Source: Nitzschia sp. pyKryTriq1
Lineage: Eukaryota > Bacillariophyta > Bacillariophyceae > Bacillariales > Bacillariaceae
Assembly (NCBI GenBank): GCA_956465555.1
Contig: OY101127.1
Coordinates: 1,240,001 to 1,304,000 of the forward strand
Direction: 5' to 3'
Length of the DNA: 64,000 bases
How positions within the stretch are numbered: the stretch's first letter is position 1; every line of letters starts with the position of its first letter. A model generated the notes under the pieces. That model saw nothing but the letters and a program-made list of their open reading frames with translations, was not told the origin of the DNA and did not search any database. The position numbers were made by a program, and so were the translations under genes. This document shows positions 1-10,343 of the stretch, piece by piece.

Positions 1-723
1 GCTGCTCCCACCAGTGCTGGAACTGGAATGAGCACCAGGTGCGGCTCCAACACGGAACGAGCCGGTGGGAGGGAGCAATTGCTCCATTTGGTTGAGAAAG
101 TGTGGCGCATGGCTGAAGACCGAGGCAGCTTCTGCCAGAGTTCCGGTGGGGCGTGGGCCCGCCAGAGGAAGAGTACCAGACATTTGCTGTTGTTGTTGCT
201 GTTGCTTCGTTCTTAGGGCGAGACGTTCCTGGGTGGCCTTGGTTCGCTTGCCGGGCACCTTGACCTTGGTCCTCTCCATTTTGAAACAGAGATTGGGCAT
301 TCCTCGCACGAACTGAGGATGGCCGCAATGGCCCTTGCCTGCTCCTGACTGGCTGACGCGAAAGCCCCACAGATTCAAATTTCGCTGAAAACTCTTGAAC
401 TTGTTGGAAGAGAATTTCTTGGGCATAACTTCGGCTTCGAAACGCTCCTTGTCAAAGATCTTGAAGGCCTTGCCATTGGCGGTCCAAGAGATGACATCGG
501 CATGGCCTTCTTCTTGGGCGCTGTCGAGCACTTGATGAAGCTTCCAGGGAAACTGAAGCTTCTTGTCTTTGACGCTCGCCGCGCCAGCGGAGGAGCCTCC
601 GCACGAGGAGGAATCCATGGTCACTCTCCTGATATGAGACATTGTTGTTTCCTCTTGCTCCTCAACAGACGAGACGGTGGCCTCGGAGGAAGAGATGGAA
701 GGAGTTGTTACGGTTGTAGCCAT
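1..723 (-). CDS. HSF-type DNA-binding protein, N-terminal part (cut by window edge)
   Basis: Reading leftward from the ATG at 723, the frame stays open for all 241 codons to base 1, so the C-terminus lies outside the window. After about 55 Ser/Thr-rich residues comes an HSF DNA-binding domain (about 57-160). Landmarks are LQFPWKLHQVL, an ISW helix start, FKIFDKERFEAEVMPKKF, and the recognition-helix segment KSFQRNLNLWGFR. A basic KRTK stretch and a short polyQ follow. HSF domains bind nGAAn-type elements in the nucleus; in diatoms the family is greatly expanded and most targets are unknown. The loop after the recognition helix (SGAGKGHCGHPQ) is unusual in holding one Cys and two His. Its neighbour is a silicon-transporter-like gene on the opposite strand about 1.9 kb away. 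The family call is firm; the target genes are unknown. Confidence 0.88.
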   Translation of the reverse strand, partial: MATTVTTPSISSSEATVSSVEEQEETTMSHIRRVTMDSSSCGGSSAGAASVKDKKLQFPWKLHQVLDSAQEEGHADVISWTANGKAFKIFDKERFEAEVMPKKFSSNKFKSFQRNLNLWGFRVSQSGAGKGHCGHPQFVRGMPNLCFKMERTKVKVPGKRTKATQERLALRTKQQQQQQQMSGTLPLAGPRPTGTLAEAASVFSHAPHFLNQMEQLLPPTGSFRVGAAPGAHSSSSTGGSS

Positions 724-1489
724 CGTAATAATTTTTTAATAATAATAAGGAGAAGCGTGGTTTGGGGTTTTCCCGGCTGAAGCCGGGCGAGAGCATTCTA
801 TTTTTCTCCTTGGTTCTACAGCAGTACTGTGCGAGTACGCATCACAAGTGTTGAATGGACGCTGTCGCCCATTGGCGGCAGCTTGAATTCGGATTCGGAA
901 AGAACGGGAACGAAGGCCAGAAACTCTATTCTTCTTTGGTGGAACCCAACAGGTACGAAGGATCAATAGCGCATTGAAGTACGGTAGAAGAAGTTCGGCC
1001 GGCTATCTGCTGATTGGACGAATCTGTTTACTTGAGAACAGGGCGTTGGAAAATCAAGATTTAACCAGCCTCGGATTGGGCCTTATCATTAAATAGGCGC
1101 TATTAATGAATGAAATCCCTTGATTCTACCCCCTAACAAATTGCTGGCGGCTTTATCCTTGGGAAAGAGAACCATAAGTAACAAATTACCATCCAGGGAT
1201 TTTGGGGAACAAGGCGACTCTTCTGAATCAGCAGTACCAAAGTGCCAAGGCGAAACTTGACTGATGACGGAGCTGTTGCCTTCGCTCTATTTTTCTCCAT
1301 CTTCTTCTTGCACCTTTGATCATCGTGCGTACGGCACGTACGTACTTGGTAGTGATGATGAGAACCGGGGATCGCCATCGTATCCCGATGTGTACGCGTA
1401 AACGGATGTTCTCTTTTGCAGAATTCTCATTTCAGTAAAACTCAATGGTAATTTAGAGTAGGTCCCTGTGCTGTTAGCGATGGTACATA

Positions 1490-1717
1490 ATGACTCCTCG
1501 GGTGCATGTGAGACGCGCAACGTACGACTGGCCCCCGTCCGTTGCTAAGACTCAACAGAAACTATAAGTCTATGTACTAGACTACAACTGCCAAACAGGC
1601 ACCGAAAATAGCTCATAACATAAAATGAGATTCAAACCACATGAAATAGATTCATCTGATCAACCATGTGAAAGTCATGCAAGATTAATATTTCGCCAAG
1701 TCAGCGCAATATCTTTT
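1490..1717 (+). repeat. Dispersed repeat copy, inverted relative to 10114-10343
   Basis: This segment matches the reverse complement of about 10114-10343 over some 210 bp with scattered differences. In this orientation it starts near an ATG (1490) whose first codons read MTPRVHVRRATYDWPP, then meets a stop after about 25 codons. The other copy stays open. Homology ends at the sequence TTTTCTC in both copies. It may be a broken copy of a small gene or part of an uncharacterised mobile sequence. Confidence 0.7.
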
Positions 1718-1931
1718 CTCAACAATTGATTTTGAAACAAGTAGTTCCAAAATAAACATTCATTTCTAGCTCACAATTTTCACTTTCAATCATTCTTGTC
1801 GACTACCTCCTGCATAGGGCAATATCTTTTCTCAACAATTGATTTTGAAACAAGTAGTTCCAAAATAAACATTCATTTCTAGCTCATAATTTTCACTTTC
1901 AATCATTCTTGTCGACTACCTCGTGCATAGG
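1706..1931. repeat. 113-bp tandem duplication
   Basis: Two adjacent copies (1706-1818 and 1819-1931), each beginning GCAATATCTTTTCTC and ending near TGCATAGG, are almost identical. The first copy starts exactly where the dispersed repeat at 1490-1717 ends, so the duplication involved the edge of that repeat. Confidence 0.85.
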
Positions 1932-2656
1932 GCATTTCCGCCGGAACGTCCCTTCCAAGACTACCGTCCGATTGAATCGCAGACTCATCCGATTGGATCT
2001 CCATTTGGGACTGTTTCTGTACATCGCGAATCCAGTTAACGACATCCGCAGTTTGCCAAACTCGCCTCTGTCGTCTTCCGTGCTAAAAGGTCTACCGGTA
2101 CACACCTGGGTCTATAGCGACTTTAGACTGGTATGTACTTCGTACGTGCGTGGAATGTTGGCGGTACCGTGCTCTTTGATTGCGTCAATAATTATTATTC
2201 TTCGATAGTAGTATCATTTTTTTCTCTGTTGTGGTTGCGGTTACAAACTCCCGCCATTGTATTCTGCGCGCTCAACGCTTCTTCTATCGATTTCTGCATC
2301 CACACTATGATATGCCCGCATGCTTCCGGCTTTCCGTTTGGCGTTCATAAAAATTATACAAATTTGTATATCGCCCTAAATAAAGCTTCGTGCTCCAACG
2401 GCATCGCTTGCCGCTTCCTCCAATCAGTGTCACAAAATTTCATCGCAGAACAAAATTGCCAGGTGCACGAAATCTTCGGAGAGGAACATGATCCAAGGGG
2501 GAAGGTCACTGATGATGGCGGAGACAAAAGGCAGCACTGTCATTCTCACAATCTCTTCGGAACGACATTCGATAACAGCCTGGGCGGTTGTTGTCGGCAG
2601 CAGCGCACCTCGGGCTCGTACAACCAACACACTCAATACTCCAACGAACATCTGCC

Positions 2657-4291
2657 ATGGCAATTTCCTCTGCCTTGCCCACGCCTTCAGAAAGTTCTTC
2701 CTCGCCCACCACCAACGTTGGAAGTGCTGCATTCAAAGTTATCAAGAATGTCGTTTCGATGATCTTCATCTTGTTCTGCGTGGTGGTCATTTCTGCTGCC
2801 ATCTTCACCAAGCAGACGACTGCTACTGCGGAAAGCGGAGTCCAACCGATTCTCGCGCTCTTCACGTTTTGGTTCTTGTTGATGTGGCTTGCCATGTTGG
2901 AAGGAGGCCTCAACTGCACCGTGGGATTGCAACCAATCGACAAGACACTCTATGAAGAAAGCCATCCTCGCACTTATCGGTGCACTAAAGCCTCTCATCG
3001 AGGCGACAACATCGAGCGTTTCATCGTTGGACGCCAGTACATGGACTTGATGATCGTCTTTATCACTAGCTTCATGGTTTCAACGATCGATGGTGCCTCC
3101 GTTCTCGGTCTCCCAGAAGTTGTCAACAATATCTTCTTGGGATCGGATCTTGCCGTAATTATCTGCACGATCGTCTTTGGTCAGTTGATCGCTCAAATCA
3201 ACTCGGCGAATTCCATGCTGGACTTTATGAATAACTGGGTCATGGTGGGAAGCACCTACGTGGCCCTCTTTGTGGAAAGTTCTGGCATCCTCCATGCCGT
3301 CTACTTTGTACAGATTGTCTTCACCAAGTTTGCTGGAAAGACTATCGAATCCAAGGAACCACCCAAGTCGTCCGTGAGCAAGACTTTGTTCTGGCTGAGA
3401 ATCCTATTCAGTTTGGCAATCTCGGCGTTTGCTATTGCCGTCTTTATGACTGCTCTCATGGGGGGCAACACCCCTGTTCGAGAACAGATTCCCAAGAGTG
3501 TCTCTATCATCTCGCTACTGGTCCTCTTGCTCTTGGGTGGTTTCATGGAGGCTTTACAGATTGCTTTCTTCGCTGTCAAGCATATTCCTGCGGACCGCGT
3601 CCAAGCAAGCCCCTACGCGACTCGCATCCTCCACCTCATCTTTCAACAAGGCAAGCTGGAAGCCTTTCTGGTTGGTCGCCAGATTGCCCAGACTGTGATT
3701 ATGTTTGTGATTGCTCGAATCATTACTGTGGACATGAAACCAGGCCAAGAGAATCTGTTTGGAGTGTCGAATGGTGTTCAAGCGTTCTTCAACTCGGGCG
3801 TTTTGAATGCTCTTGTCTCGACCATCTTTGCCAGTCTCTCGTGGAGAGTCACTGCCAACACCTTTCCCATGCTCTTTTTGTCCAATCCGATTGCTATTTG
3901 GATCATTCGATTATGCTTGGTCGTCGAAGGGACCGGTATTTGTGACGCCGCGTGGACTTTTGCCAAGATCCACCAATGGGTCGTCCGATATCGTCCGGAT
4001 ACCATGTTTGTTCCGATGAACACTCTGGGCATGATGGAAGAATCATCCTCCTCGTTCGACAATAAGGACGATGTCGATGTCGAAAGTGGTACTACCAAAA
4101 AGCTCCAGCGAAAGGAGACTACCGGTACCGCTTTGGACAGCGATACTGGTTCCGGTAGTGACAGTGACGATCGAGACGAAAGTGATTCCGACGAAGCATC
4201 GGAGGAAGGCGTCGTCGTGGAGGTTGTCAGTACTACTAGTACTACTACCACCACGAATACGAACAATATTACCAAAAAGATGGATCCGTAG
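2657..4291 (+). CDS. Silicic-acid transporter (SIT) family membrane protein
   Basis: This 544-residue protein has the SIT architecture: about ten membrane segments in two related halves, then an acidic Ser/Thr tail (about 460-544). SITs move silicic acid, usually with sodium, across the plasma or vesicle membrane for frustule building. GRQ occurs at 125-127 and again at 340-342. The second half has EALQ at 298-301, and segments such as ESSGILHA, LSWRVTA and FLSNP match my memory of diatom SITs. Two hallmark sites differ: the first-half EGxQ motif reads EGGL (82-85), and the CMLD motif reads SMLD (186-189). The ATG at 2657 gives a good start (GCCATGG) and a normal family length. It is convergent with the dioxygenase gene. 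Membership in the family is strong; silicic-acid transport itself is inferred and the changed motifs weaken it. Confidence 0.85.
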   Translation: MAISSALPTPSESSSSPTTNVGSAAFKVIKNVVSMIFILFCVVVISAAIFTKQTTATAESGVQPILALFTFWFLLMWLAMLEGGLNCTVGLQPIDKTLYEESHPRTYRCTKASHRGDNIERFIVGRQYMDLMIVFITSFMVSTIDGASVLGLPEVVNNIFLGSDLAVIICTIVFGQLIAQINSANSMLDFMNNWVMVGSTYVALFVESSGILHAVYFVQIVFTKFAGKTIESKEPPKSSVSKTLFWLRILFSLAISAFAIAVFMTALMGGNTPVREQIPKSVSIISLLVLLLLGGFMEALQIAFFAVKHIPADRVQASPYATRILHLIFQQGKLEAFLVGRQIAQTVIMFVIARIITVDMKPGQENLFGVSNGVQAFFNSGVLNALVSTIFASLSWRVTANTFPMLFLSNPIAIWIIRLCLVVEGTGICDAAWTFAKIHQWVVRYRPDTMFVPMNTLGMMEESSSSFDNKDDVDVESGTTKKLQRKETTGTALDSDTGSGSDSDDRDESDSDEASEEGVVVEVVSTTSTTTTTNTNNITKKMDP

Positions 4292-4651
4292 TAGTAGTTG
4301 CTCATCACTACCACGCATCCCTCCACCACACCAACTGCTGGGATGGTCTCACTACTACTACTAGTAGTAGTAGCTAGTAGCTAACTACAGCACCAGTACG
4401 AAACGAGACTATATACCGGTATATTCCCTTCTGTTCTGTTCTGGAATGAAGTATACTACTAGTATGATTCCATGCCTCCGGCACCATAATCGATCCCGAG
4501 CTACTGTTGGGTATTATCATATATTTTTTAAACAACATTTTTGCGCTACTTCAACTCTTTATCTTTTGTCTATTAAGATTCTACTACTACTACTACTACT
4601 ACTACTAGAGCTAGCAGAAACGTTGTGAGGCGTTGATTGGATACTCGTATA
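4292..4651. other. Convergent 3' intergenic region
   Basis: This short gap lies between the ends of the transporter and the dioxygenase. It holds CTA/TAG microsatellites and one TACCGGTA palindrome near 4416. I see no gene. Confidence 0.5.
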
Positions 4652-6352
4652 TTAGAGTTCCGCCAAGAGGCCCTCTTTCTTCCTTGGAGTAGTAGTAGTA
4701 GTAGTAGTAGTAGGTTTCGACCAACGTTCTTTTACGGATTTCTGTTCCTGTGGTTCATATGGCATGGCTCGTACATATCCATCGGTTCCAAACAACCACA
4801 CGATTAATTGATGCCGTTGTCCTTTTTGAATCGGCAACGCTTCATGACGCGTCATGCCCCGATGCAAGACTGCCATACCTGGTAGCATGCGCAGCAAGAA
4901 TAGCGATGATGATGTTGATGATGTTGATGTGGATGATGTTTCTTTTTTTCTTCGGGGAGTCGTATTGTTAGTATTAGTAGTAGTATTGTCGTCGTCCTCG
5001 TCCATGGCATTCTTGTCATTGTCATTGTCATTGTCATCATCATTGTCATCATTACTATCATCATCATCGTTCACAACAAGGAACTTCAAAATGGATCCCT
5101 CATAATCCTCTTCTTCGGGTAGATTCAAATTGATATTCATGGTAAACAAGGAAGCATCCGAGTGTTCGGGCAATCGAACATCTCCTTTTGGGGAAGAGTC
5201 GTCTTTTGTTGTTGTTGTTGCTTCTTCTTCTTGTTCTTCTTGTTCACCAGTAGCGGCGGTCGTGGTGCTGTTGGCTTCTTGTTCATGATGATAATGAATG
5301 GTAAACACATAAGATTCTACGTCATCATCATCATTATCTGTCATGAACATTTTGTTCTCTTCTTTGCCACTGTACTGTGGAAAAAAGGTTCGACCCAATG
5401 GTCGGACATAGGTATCGACGAGCCATTGACGAAAGTGGATGATTTGAGGATAGGAAACACCCCCTTCAGTGTTATGATCGTTTTCATCATCCTCATCCTC
5501 ATCATTATCATTATCATTATCATCATCCTCATTCAGTACCAATCCATATCGATTCATTCCATTGGGTCGTCGGGTGGGGATTCCAGATTCCGAGGCAGCT
5601 TGCAAGTGCTGTCGAATACGTCGCACGCCGGTAGATGTAAAGAAATTCGGACAGACCCATACGCCAGGAATCGGTTGATGCCAAACACCACCATCCCCAT
5701 CCCCATCATCATCATCACCATTAGCACCATCCCCATCACTACTACCACTACCACTGTTACCCTGCTGCTTGTGATGGTGGTGGTGGTGATGGTGGTGGTG
5801 ATATTTTGACTCGTTTCGTCGTACTACTAATAATAATTGCTGTTCCTGTTCCACCGTGGGTTCGAGCCATAGTTTGTGAACGGTTCGGTACAAGGAAGGA
5901 TTCATGACGATCCCTTCGTCCAAGTCGGGTAATAATGAAAAAGATGATGATGATGATGTTGATGATGATGTTGATGTTGATGTTGATGATGATGATGACC
6001 ACTCTTTCCAGGCCATTTTCAAGAGCGTCTCATGCTGTTGCCAAAACTCCAAGTGTTCCATTTCTCCACCAGTAGTCGCTGATGATGAAACTGGCAATGA
6101 TAATTGCAGATTTCTTGCTTTCTGAAGGGGGGATAATATGGATAATGATGATGATGATGAGGTAATAATAGGTTGCTGCTGCTGCGGCTGCGCGGTAATA
6201 TTAGTAGTAGTAGTAGTAGAATAAGAAGAAGTCATTTCTACCATCAGTATTGTTACCACGACGATGATGAAGATGAAGATGATGATGGCCGTGCAACAAC
6301 ACAAGGCTGCTGCAACACAGCTTTGGTGCTGGATTATTCTCATCACAATCAT
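4652..6352 (-). CDS. 2-oxoglutarate/Fe(II)-dependent dioxygenase, membrane-anchored, prolyl-4-hydroxylase-like
   Basis: The protein is about 566 residues if it starts at 6352. In-frame ATGs further upstream (6523) precede only low-complexity sequence. A strongly hydrophobic stretch near residues 8-35 looks like a signal anchor, so the enzyme probably faces the ER/Golgi lumen or an organelle. The catalytic core has the iron-binding HSD at 397-399 (context RLPEHSDAS), the second His at 503 (TRHEALP) and the 2-oxoglutarate-binding Arg at 513 (GQRHQLIVWL). Spacing of His to Arg by ten residues fits the family. Long Asp/Asn, Ser/Thr and poly-His runs interrupt the fold, as is common for this genome. 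Substrate is unknown; hydroxylation of a protein proline or lysine is a reasonable guess from the family. The start is uncertain. Confidence 0.8.
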   Translation of the reverse strand: MIVMRIIQHQSCVAAALCCCTAIIIFIFIIVVVTILMVEMTSSYSTTTTTNITAQPQQQQPIITSSSSSLSILSPLQKARNLQLSLPVSSSATTGGEMEHLEFWQQHETLLKMAWKEWSSSSSTSTSTSSSTSSSSSFSLLPDLDEGIVMNPSLYRTVHKLWLEPTVEQEQQLLLVVRRNESKYHHHHHHHHHHKQQGNSGSGSSDGDGANGDDDDGDGDGGVWHQPIPGVWVCPNFFTSTGVRRIRQHLQAASESGIPTRRPNGMNRYGLVLNEDDDNDNDNDEDEDDENDHNTEGGVSYPQIIHFRQWLVDTYVRPLGRTFFPQYSGKEENKMFMTDNDDDDVESYVFTIHYHHEQEANSTTTAATGEQEEQEEEATTTTKDDSSPKGDVRLPEHSDASLFTMNINLNLPEEEDYEGSILKFLVVNDDDDSNDDNDDDNDNDNDKNAMDEDDDNTTTNTNNTTPRRKKETSSTSTSSTSSSLFLLRMLPGMAVLHRGMTRHEALPIQKGQRHQLIVWLFGTDGYVRAMPYEPQEQKSVKERWSKPTTTTTTTTPRKKEGLLAEL

Positions 6353-7518
6353 AATAATGTAATAGTTTGTAGTTTGTATAGTTTGTATCGTTTGTATTTC
6401 AAGTTTTGTAGGTGTCGTCGCCGCCGCCGCCGCCGCCGCCGCCGTCGTTGCCAAGAAATAGAAAGAGTTATGTATTGCGCTGCGGATGATGATGATGATG
6501 ATGATGAATGATGATTGATTCATTCCTTCAATTCTGCCTTCCTTCCTTCCTTCCTTCCCTTCAATTATTCGTTCTCCTCGTACTTGTACACGTACACGTT
6601 CCGGTACCGGTACGAATAGAGTGTTGTTCGAGTGCAAGACTGGATTGCCCAGCAACGGACAGACGACCCCTGACGTCACGGACAGATACCATCCGCTCCG
6701 CCAGCTCCGCTCCGAACGAAGGACGCGATGACCGCTCTGCATGCATCATCGCAGGCAGGAACGACCGTTCGTTGAAGTACATATGGGCTCGAGTCGTCAA
6801 GCTCGAGTTGACAACATCGCATGCATGACATGACAGGCGATCCGCTTATTATTCGAACTTCAATGCCATACTACCTGACTTGAAATTTCTTTGAAATTCA
6901 TTGTGCCCTGCCTTGTTCGTATTCTATTTGCGAAGAAGTTGTATAGTGAATGAAGTAGGAAAATGCTATTTATTGGTTACGCTGCTTGCTTTATTTCGAA
7001 CTTGAACCTAGTTCGTATTCTATTTGCGAAGAAGTTGTTAAGTGAATGAACACGCTGCTATCTTTATTTCGAACTTGAACCTCACTATCCATATTAGGCC
7101 CATTCAGCACTAACGAGAAGCCGTCCGATGATTCTATTCTTTATGCGCTATTGATTCCAAGACATACAATAATTGGGCCTGATCGATCGATAGTAGTCTA
7201 TGATGAGGCTACTCTAGCGAACCGAAGTGTACATGCTACAAACAGTATAGGCAAAGAATGTACCACCACTCTAAGACTAAACGGTACTTTTTTCCCGACT
7301 ATCGATTTTATAATTAATGAAACCGGATCTGCAGAATGCATGCGAATTCCAGGTCAATAGCGCCCACTTCTTATTCTTCGTCCCGAACCCTGATTACTCT
7401 ACTTTATGGAACCGCGCTTGCCGTCAATAATACAGTAATATCAAAAAGAGCCAAAGAGTGCCCATCCCGTAAAATAATATTTTATCATAAAAACACACAG
7501 CAGACAAAAACAACAACA
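6353..7518. other. Intergenic region with imperfect tandem repeat
   Basis: This is the divergent region between the dioxygenase and the second HSF. It contains a GCC/CGG-rich triplet tract near 6418-6445, CAT-type repeats, and an imperfect direct repeat of about 95 bp at about 6915-7083 (shared CGTATTCTATTTGCGAAG and TTTATTTCGAACTTGAACCT). I see no gene. Confidence 0.5.
6915..7083. repeat. Imperfect direct repeat, about 95-bp spacing
   Basis: Two copies of a block starting with CGTATTCTATTTGCGAAG and ending with CGAACTTGAACCT occur in tandem, with differences in the middle. They lie about 430 bp upstream of the second HSF start. Confidence 0.75.
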
Positions 7519-8496
7519 ATGATAATGAACATCGACCTTTCCACTTGCAGTTTTCCATATCGGGTGTATCACATGCTCGAGAGAGCACCCACAGCTGGCT
7601 TTGACCATGTGGTATCGTGGCTGCCGGATGGTACGGGCTTCAAAGTGCACGACAAAGACGAATTCGTGAAGAACGTGATGAACACATTTTTCAGCCATAC
7701 CAAATGGAAGTCGTTTCTGAGACAGCTCAATCTCTACGATTTCAAACGACTTTCCAATCGAGGAGGGCCTGCTGTTGGAAAAGAATGCAGTTACATGCAT
7801 CCTTTCTTGATCCGTGGAGACATTGATCAATGTCAGAAGATCCACCGCGCCAACGCTTCTAGTAAAAATGGGGCATCGGCCAAGAAACAAGAAAACATGA
7901 GGGCGATGAGGGGCGATCTTCTGACGACGTTCCGAGCAGCTCCGCTCAAATCTTCAGAACTACCGACGGGAATCCTTTTCTCACCAGGGTGGAACAATAG
8001 CGCCGATGAGGAGGATGTCGATGACGATCAAGAAGATGTCGATGATCATGATGATCATTTCCTAAAACAGCAACAAAAAAGTGAGGAGCGAGCAGTAAGA
8101 GGATCCCCGCCGCATCGTCAGCAGCAGGTTGTTGGCACGGACGAGTTTGGGTATCTCTTTCGTATGCCTTTCCAGACAAAGAACAATGACAACCTTGCGA
8201 TTGGTGATTCGACGCTAAACCCCCGACTGGAAACTAAACTATTTTCCGAGACACTGGTGGAAGGAGACGACGACGACGAAAGAAAAGGGAACGCCACTCG
8301 GCGAGGAGGACCTCTCGAATCCCATTTTCTTCCAAGGGGCGGCACTACTCCTCTAAACAGTAGCAACAACGCTGCCAGCAGCGGTGAAACTGGTGTAAGC
8401 ATACCTACCGGAAGAGGAGGCAGGACGATCTTTAGTCCAGACATGGCCGACGCTATCGTCTCCGTATTCCTTGGGCGACGCGAGGAGGGATACTAG
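7519..8496 (+). CDS. HSF-type DNA-binding protein
   Basis: This is an intronless gene of 325 residues from the ATG at 7519 (an alternative ATG lies two codons later). The HSF domain begins almost at the N-terminus (about 10-110): FPYRVYHML, HVVSWLPDGTGFKVHDKDEF, then the recognition helix KWKSFLRQLNLYDFKR. The remainder is low-complexity, with two acidic Asp runs that could act as activation regions. No coiled-coil trimerisation repeat is obvious, which is common in diatom members. The protein is nuclear by inference. The C-terminal part resembles nothing I recognise. The long open frame reaching upstream of 7519 has no domain support, so I did not use it. Confidence 0.9.
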   Translation: MIMNIDLSTCSFPYRVYHMLERAPTAGFDHVVSWLPDGTGFKVHDKDEFVKNVMNTFFSHTKWKSFLRQLNLYDFKRLSNRGGPAVGKECSYMHPFLIRGDIDQCQKIHRANASSKNGASAKKQENMRAMRGDLLTTFRAAPLKSSELPTGILFSPGWNNSADEEDVDDDQEDVDDHDDHFLKQQQKSEERAVRGSPPHRQQQVVGTDEFGYLFRMPFQTKNNDNLAIGDSTLNPRLETKLFSETLVEGDDDDERKGNATRRGGPLESHFLPRGGTTPLNSSNNAASSGETGVSIPTGRGGRTIFSPDMADAIVSVFLGRREEGY

Positions 8497-8798
8497 TAGT
8501 CAGCGAGGACACCACTTCAATCAGCAACACTTCACTTCTTGGAGCACCACATAGTAAGAATATTTCTGGGAGGGGGGGGGGGGGTTAGAACAGTACTGTA
8601 GCTAGATTTTGATACTTCCTGCTACTACATACAGGAATAACTCATAGAAATCAAATCAGGTCCTCGCCGCCTCTCTTATTCGTTATCGTGGTTGGCAAGA
8701 GATAGTAGTGGACAGCAATCTCTCGGATCTCGGGCCGACGAGTGCTCCCGCGCCATATTACCTGAACTGTAGACTACTGTACTACAAACTACTTGTAT

Positions 8799-8892
8799 CT
8801 TGATTTCATACTACTATTATTTATTGTGTTGAAGGTAATGCAAGACTTGATTTCATACTACTATTATTTATTGTATTGAAGGTAATGCAAGA
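8799..8892. repeat. 47-bp tandem repeat, two copies
   Basis: Copies at 8799-8845 and 8846-8892 begin CTTGATTTCATACTACTATT and differ at about one base. Confidence 0.9.
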
Positions 8893-9519
8893 CATTGTTT
8901 ATGACGCCATCAATATTATGTTTTAGGGAAAGGACTTTATTTGGTGTTGAAGTTGATGAAAGGCATTGAAAGGCATTGATTACAGAACATAGGAAGACCA
9001 TTATGCAAGTACGTTTCATTATGTTATTATATATGCCCTGGGTTCAGAGAACACAAGCTTTCGTAACCCTCTAATCTGCTACCCCCCCTACAAAATCACA
9101 GGGGGCGTAGCTATCTAGTCGGCGTAGCCGTGGATGTAATGCGCGAGACTTTTGGTTGAAAATCCCATTAGGGGGGTCTATTTTCGGATTTCGTGCGTTC
9201 TCGATTCTGATTGGCGGAGATTCGTGGACACTTTTGTCACACTGTTCGTTTCCGGCATGTTGTGCATGATTGGATTGGCTAAATAATTTCGCTCGGACAC
9301 GGAAGTTGATTAGGTGCGTCGTGTCGCAAGGACATCAACAACACGTAATATCGCGCGGAAAGGTTCAATGGGGTGCTTGCCCCATTGCGGTTCAATGGGG
9401 TACTTACATACCACCATGATGTGATGCGCGCCCATGAAATTTTGGATTCTGATGAGTCATTCGGAGCACCGGTCCTTTTCTTACTGTATCATTAGGACAG
9501 GTGCCAGACCACTCTTTTT

Positions 9520-9660
9520 CAAGGATTTCAGTCGAATCGATCGAACCAAGCATTGAATCCTAGTGATCGAACCAAGGATTTCAGTCGAATCGATCGAACC
9601 AAGCATTGAATCCTAGTGATCGAACATAGCATTTATTCCTAGTGATCGAACCAAATGGGG
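9520..9660. repeat. 53-bp tandem repeat with a degenerate third copy
   Basis: Copies at 9520-9572 and 9573-9625 are essentially identical (CAAGGATTTCAGTCGAATCG start). A partial third copy follows to about 9655. The internal word GATCGAAC recurs further right to about 9875. Confidence 0.85.
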
Positions 9661-9899
9661 TGTTTTGGGGGCGGTGCATTTAGGTGTTAACCCTTTTGAG
9701 GGTCTAGGGTATGGTTTATCCCCTTGATGGGTACCAACTAACCCCTCTATCGAACCAACTAACCCCTCTATCGAACCCAGCCTTAACTGCAAGTTACGGG
9801 CGGGGGTAGCAGCCCATACCTTCAGGTACCCATCATAGTAATAGCTTATCGAACCAAGTAACCCCTCTATCGATCATACCATGGTAGTTTGAATCTGAA

Positions 9900-10343
9900 C
9901 TACTCTTCTCGACTCATGAAAGCAAAGGCTTCCTCTGCCCGTACAAGCTCCCATGACGCGCCCATACGAGTACTTGTTGTGCCTCTGGGAGCTTCCTCTT
10001 CTCCTTCTCCTTCTCCTTCTTCTCCCGGGCAGTTTATTTCATCTCCGGCTTCTTCGTCGCTCTCATCCACCACCGCTGAAACTGCTGGATCCCAGTCTTC
10101 TCCTATCCAAGCGCCGAGAAAAGATATTGCGCTGACTTGGCGAAATATTAATCTTGCATGACTTTCACATGGTTGACCAGATGAATCTATTTCATGTGGT
10201 TTGAATCTCATTTTGTGTGATGAGCTATTTTCGGTGCCTGTTTGGCAGTTGCAGTCTAGTACATAGACTTGTAGTTTCTGTTGAGTCTTAGCAACGGACG
10301 GGGGCCAGTCGTACGTCGCGCGTCTCACACGCACCCGAGTCAT
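9900..10343 (-). other. Open reading frame on a dispersed repeat; possible small gene
   Basis: The frame of 147 codons starts at an ATG (10343) that coincides with the start of homology to the repeat at 1490-1717. Its first part (MTRVRVRRATYDWPPSV) is shared with that copy, which is interrupted. The C-terminal half is acidic and unique (GEGEGEEE). I recognise no domain. It could be a small gene with a broken duplicate, or the coding remnant of an uncharacterised element. I cannot assign a function. Confidence 0.3.
10114..10343 (-). repeat. Dispersed repeat copy, inverted relative to 1490-1717
   Basis: The reverse complement of this stretch matches 1490-1717, beginning near an ATG and ending at TTTTCTC. 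The two copies lie about 8.4 kb apart and face each other across the transporter, dioxygenase and HSF genes. Confidence 0.7.

Larger units (their letters stand above)
724..2656. other. Intergenic region between HSF and transporter genes
   Basis: This is the divergent promoter region of the HSF (-) and the transporter (+). It contains a dispersed repeat at 1490-1717 and a 113-bp tandem duplication at 1706-1931, listed separately. I see no convincing gene in the rest; the open frames here lack domains and overlap on both strands. Confidence 0.5.
8497..9899. other. Repeat-rich intergenic region
   Basis: No gene is visible. The stretch holds a G-homopolymer tract (about 8573-8584), a 47-bp tandem repeat (8799-8892), a 53-bp tandem repeat (9520-9625), and repeated fragments containing GATCGAACCAA and AACCCCTCTATCGAAC (about 9720-9875). 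It also has short repeats of GGTTCAATGGGGT (9364-9400). Confidence 0.6.
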
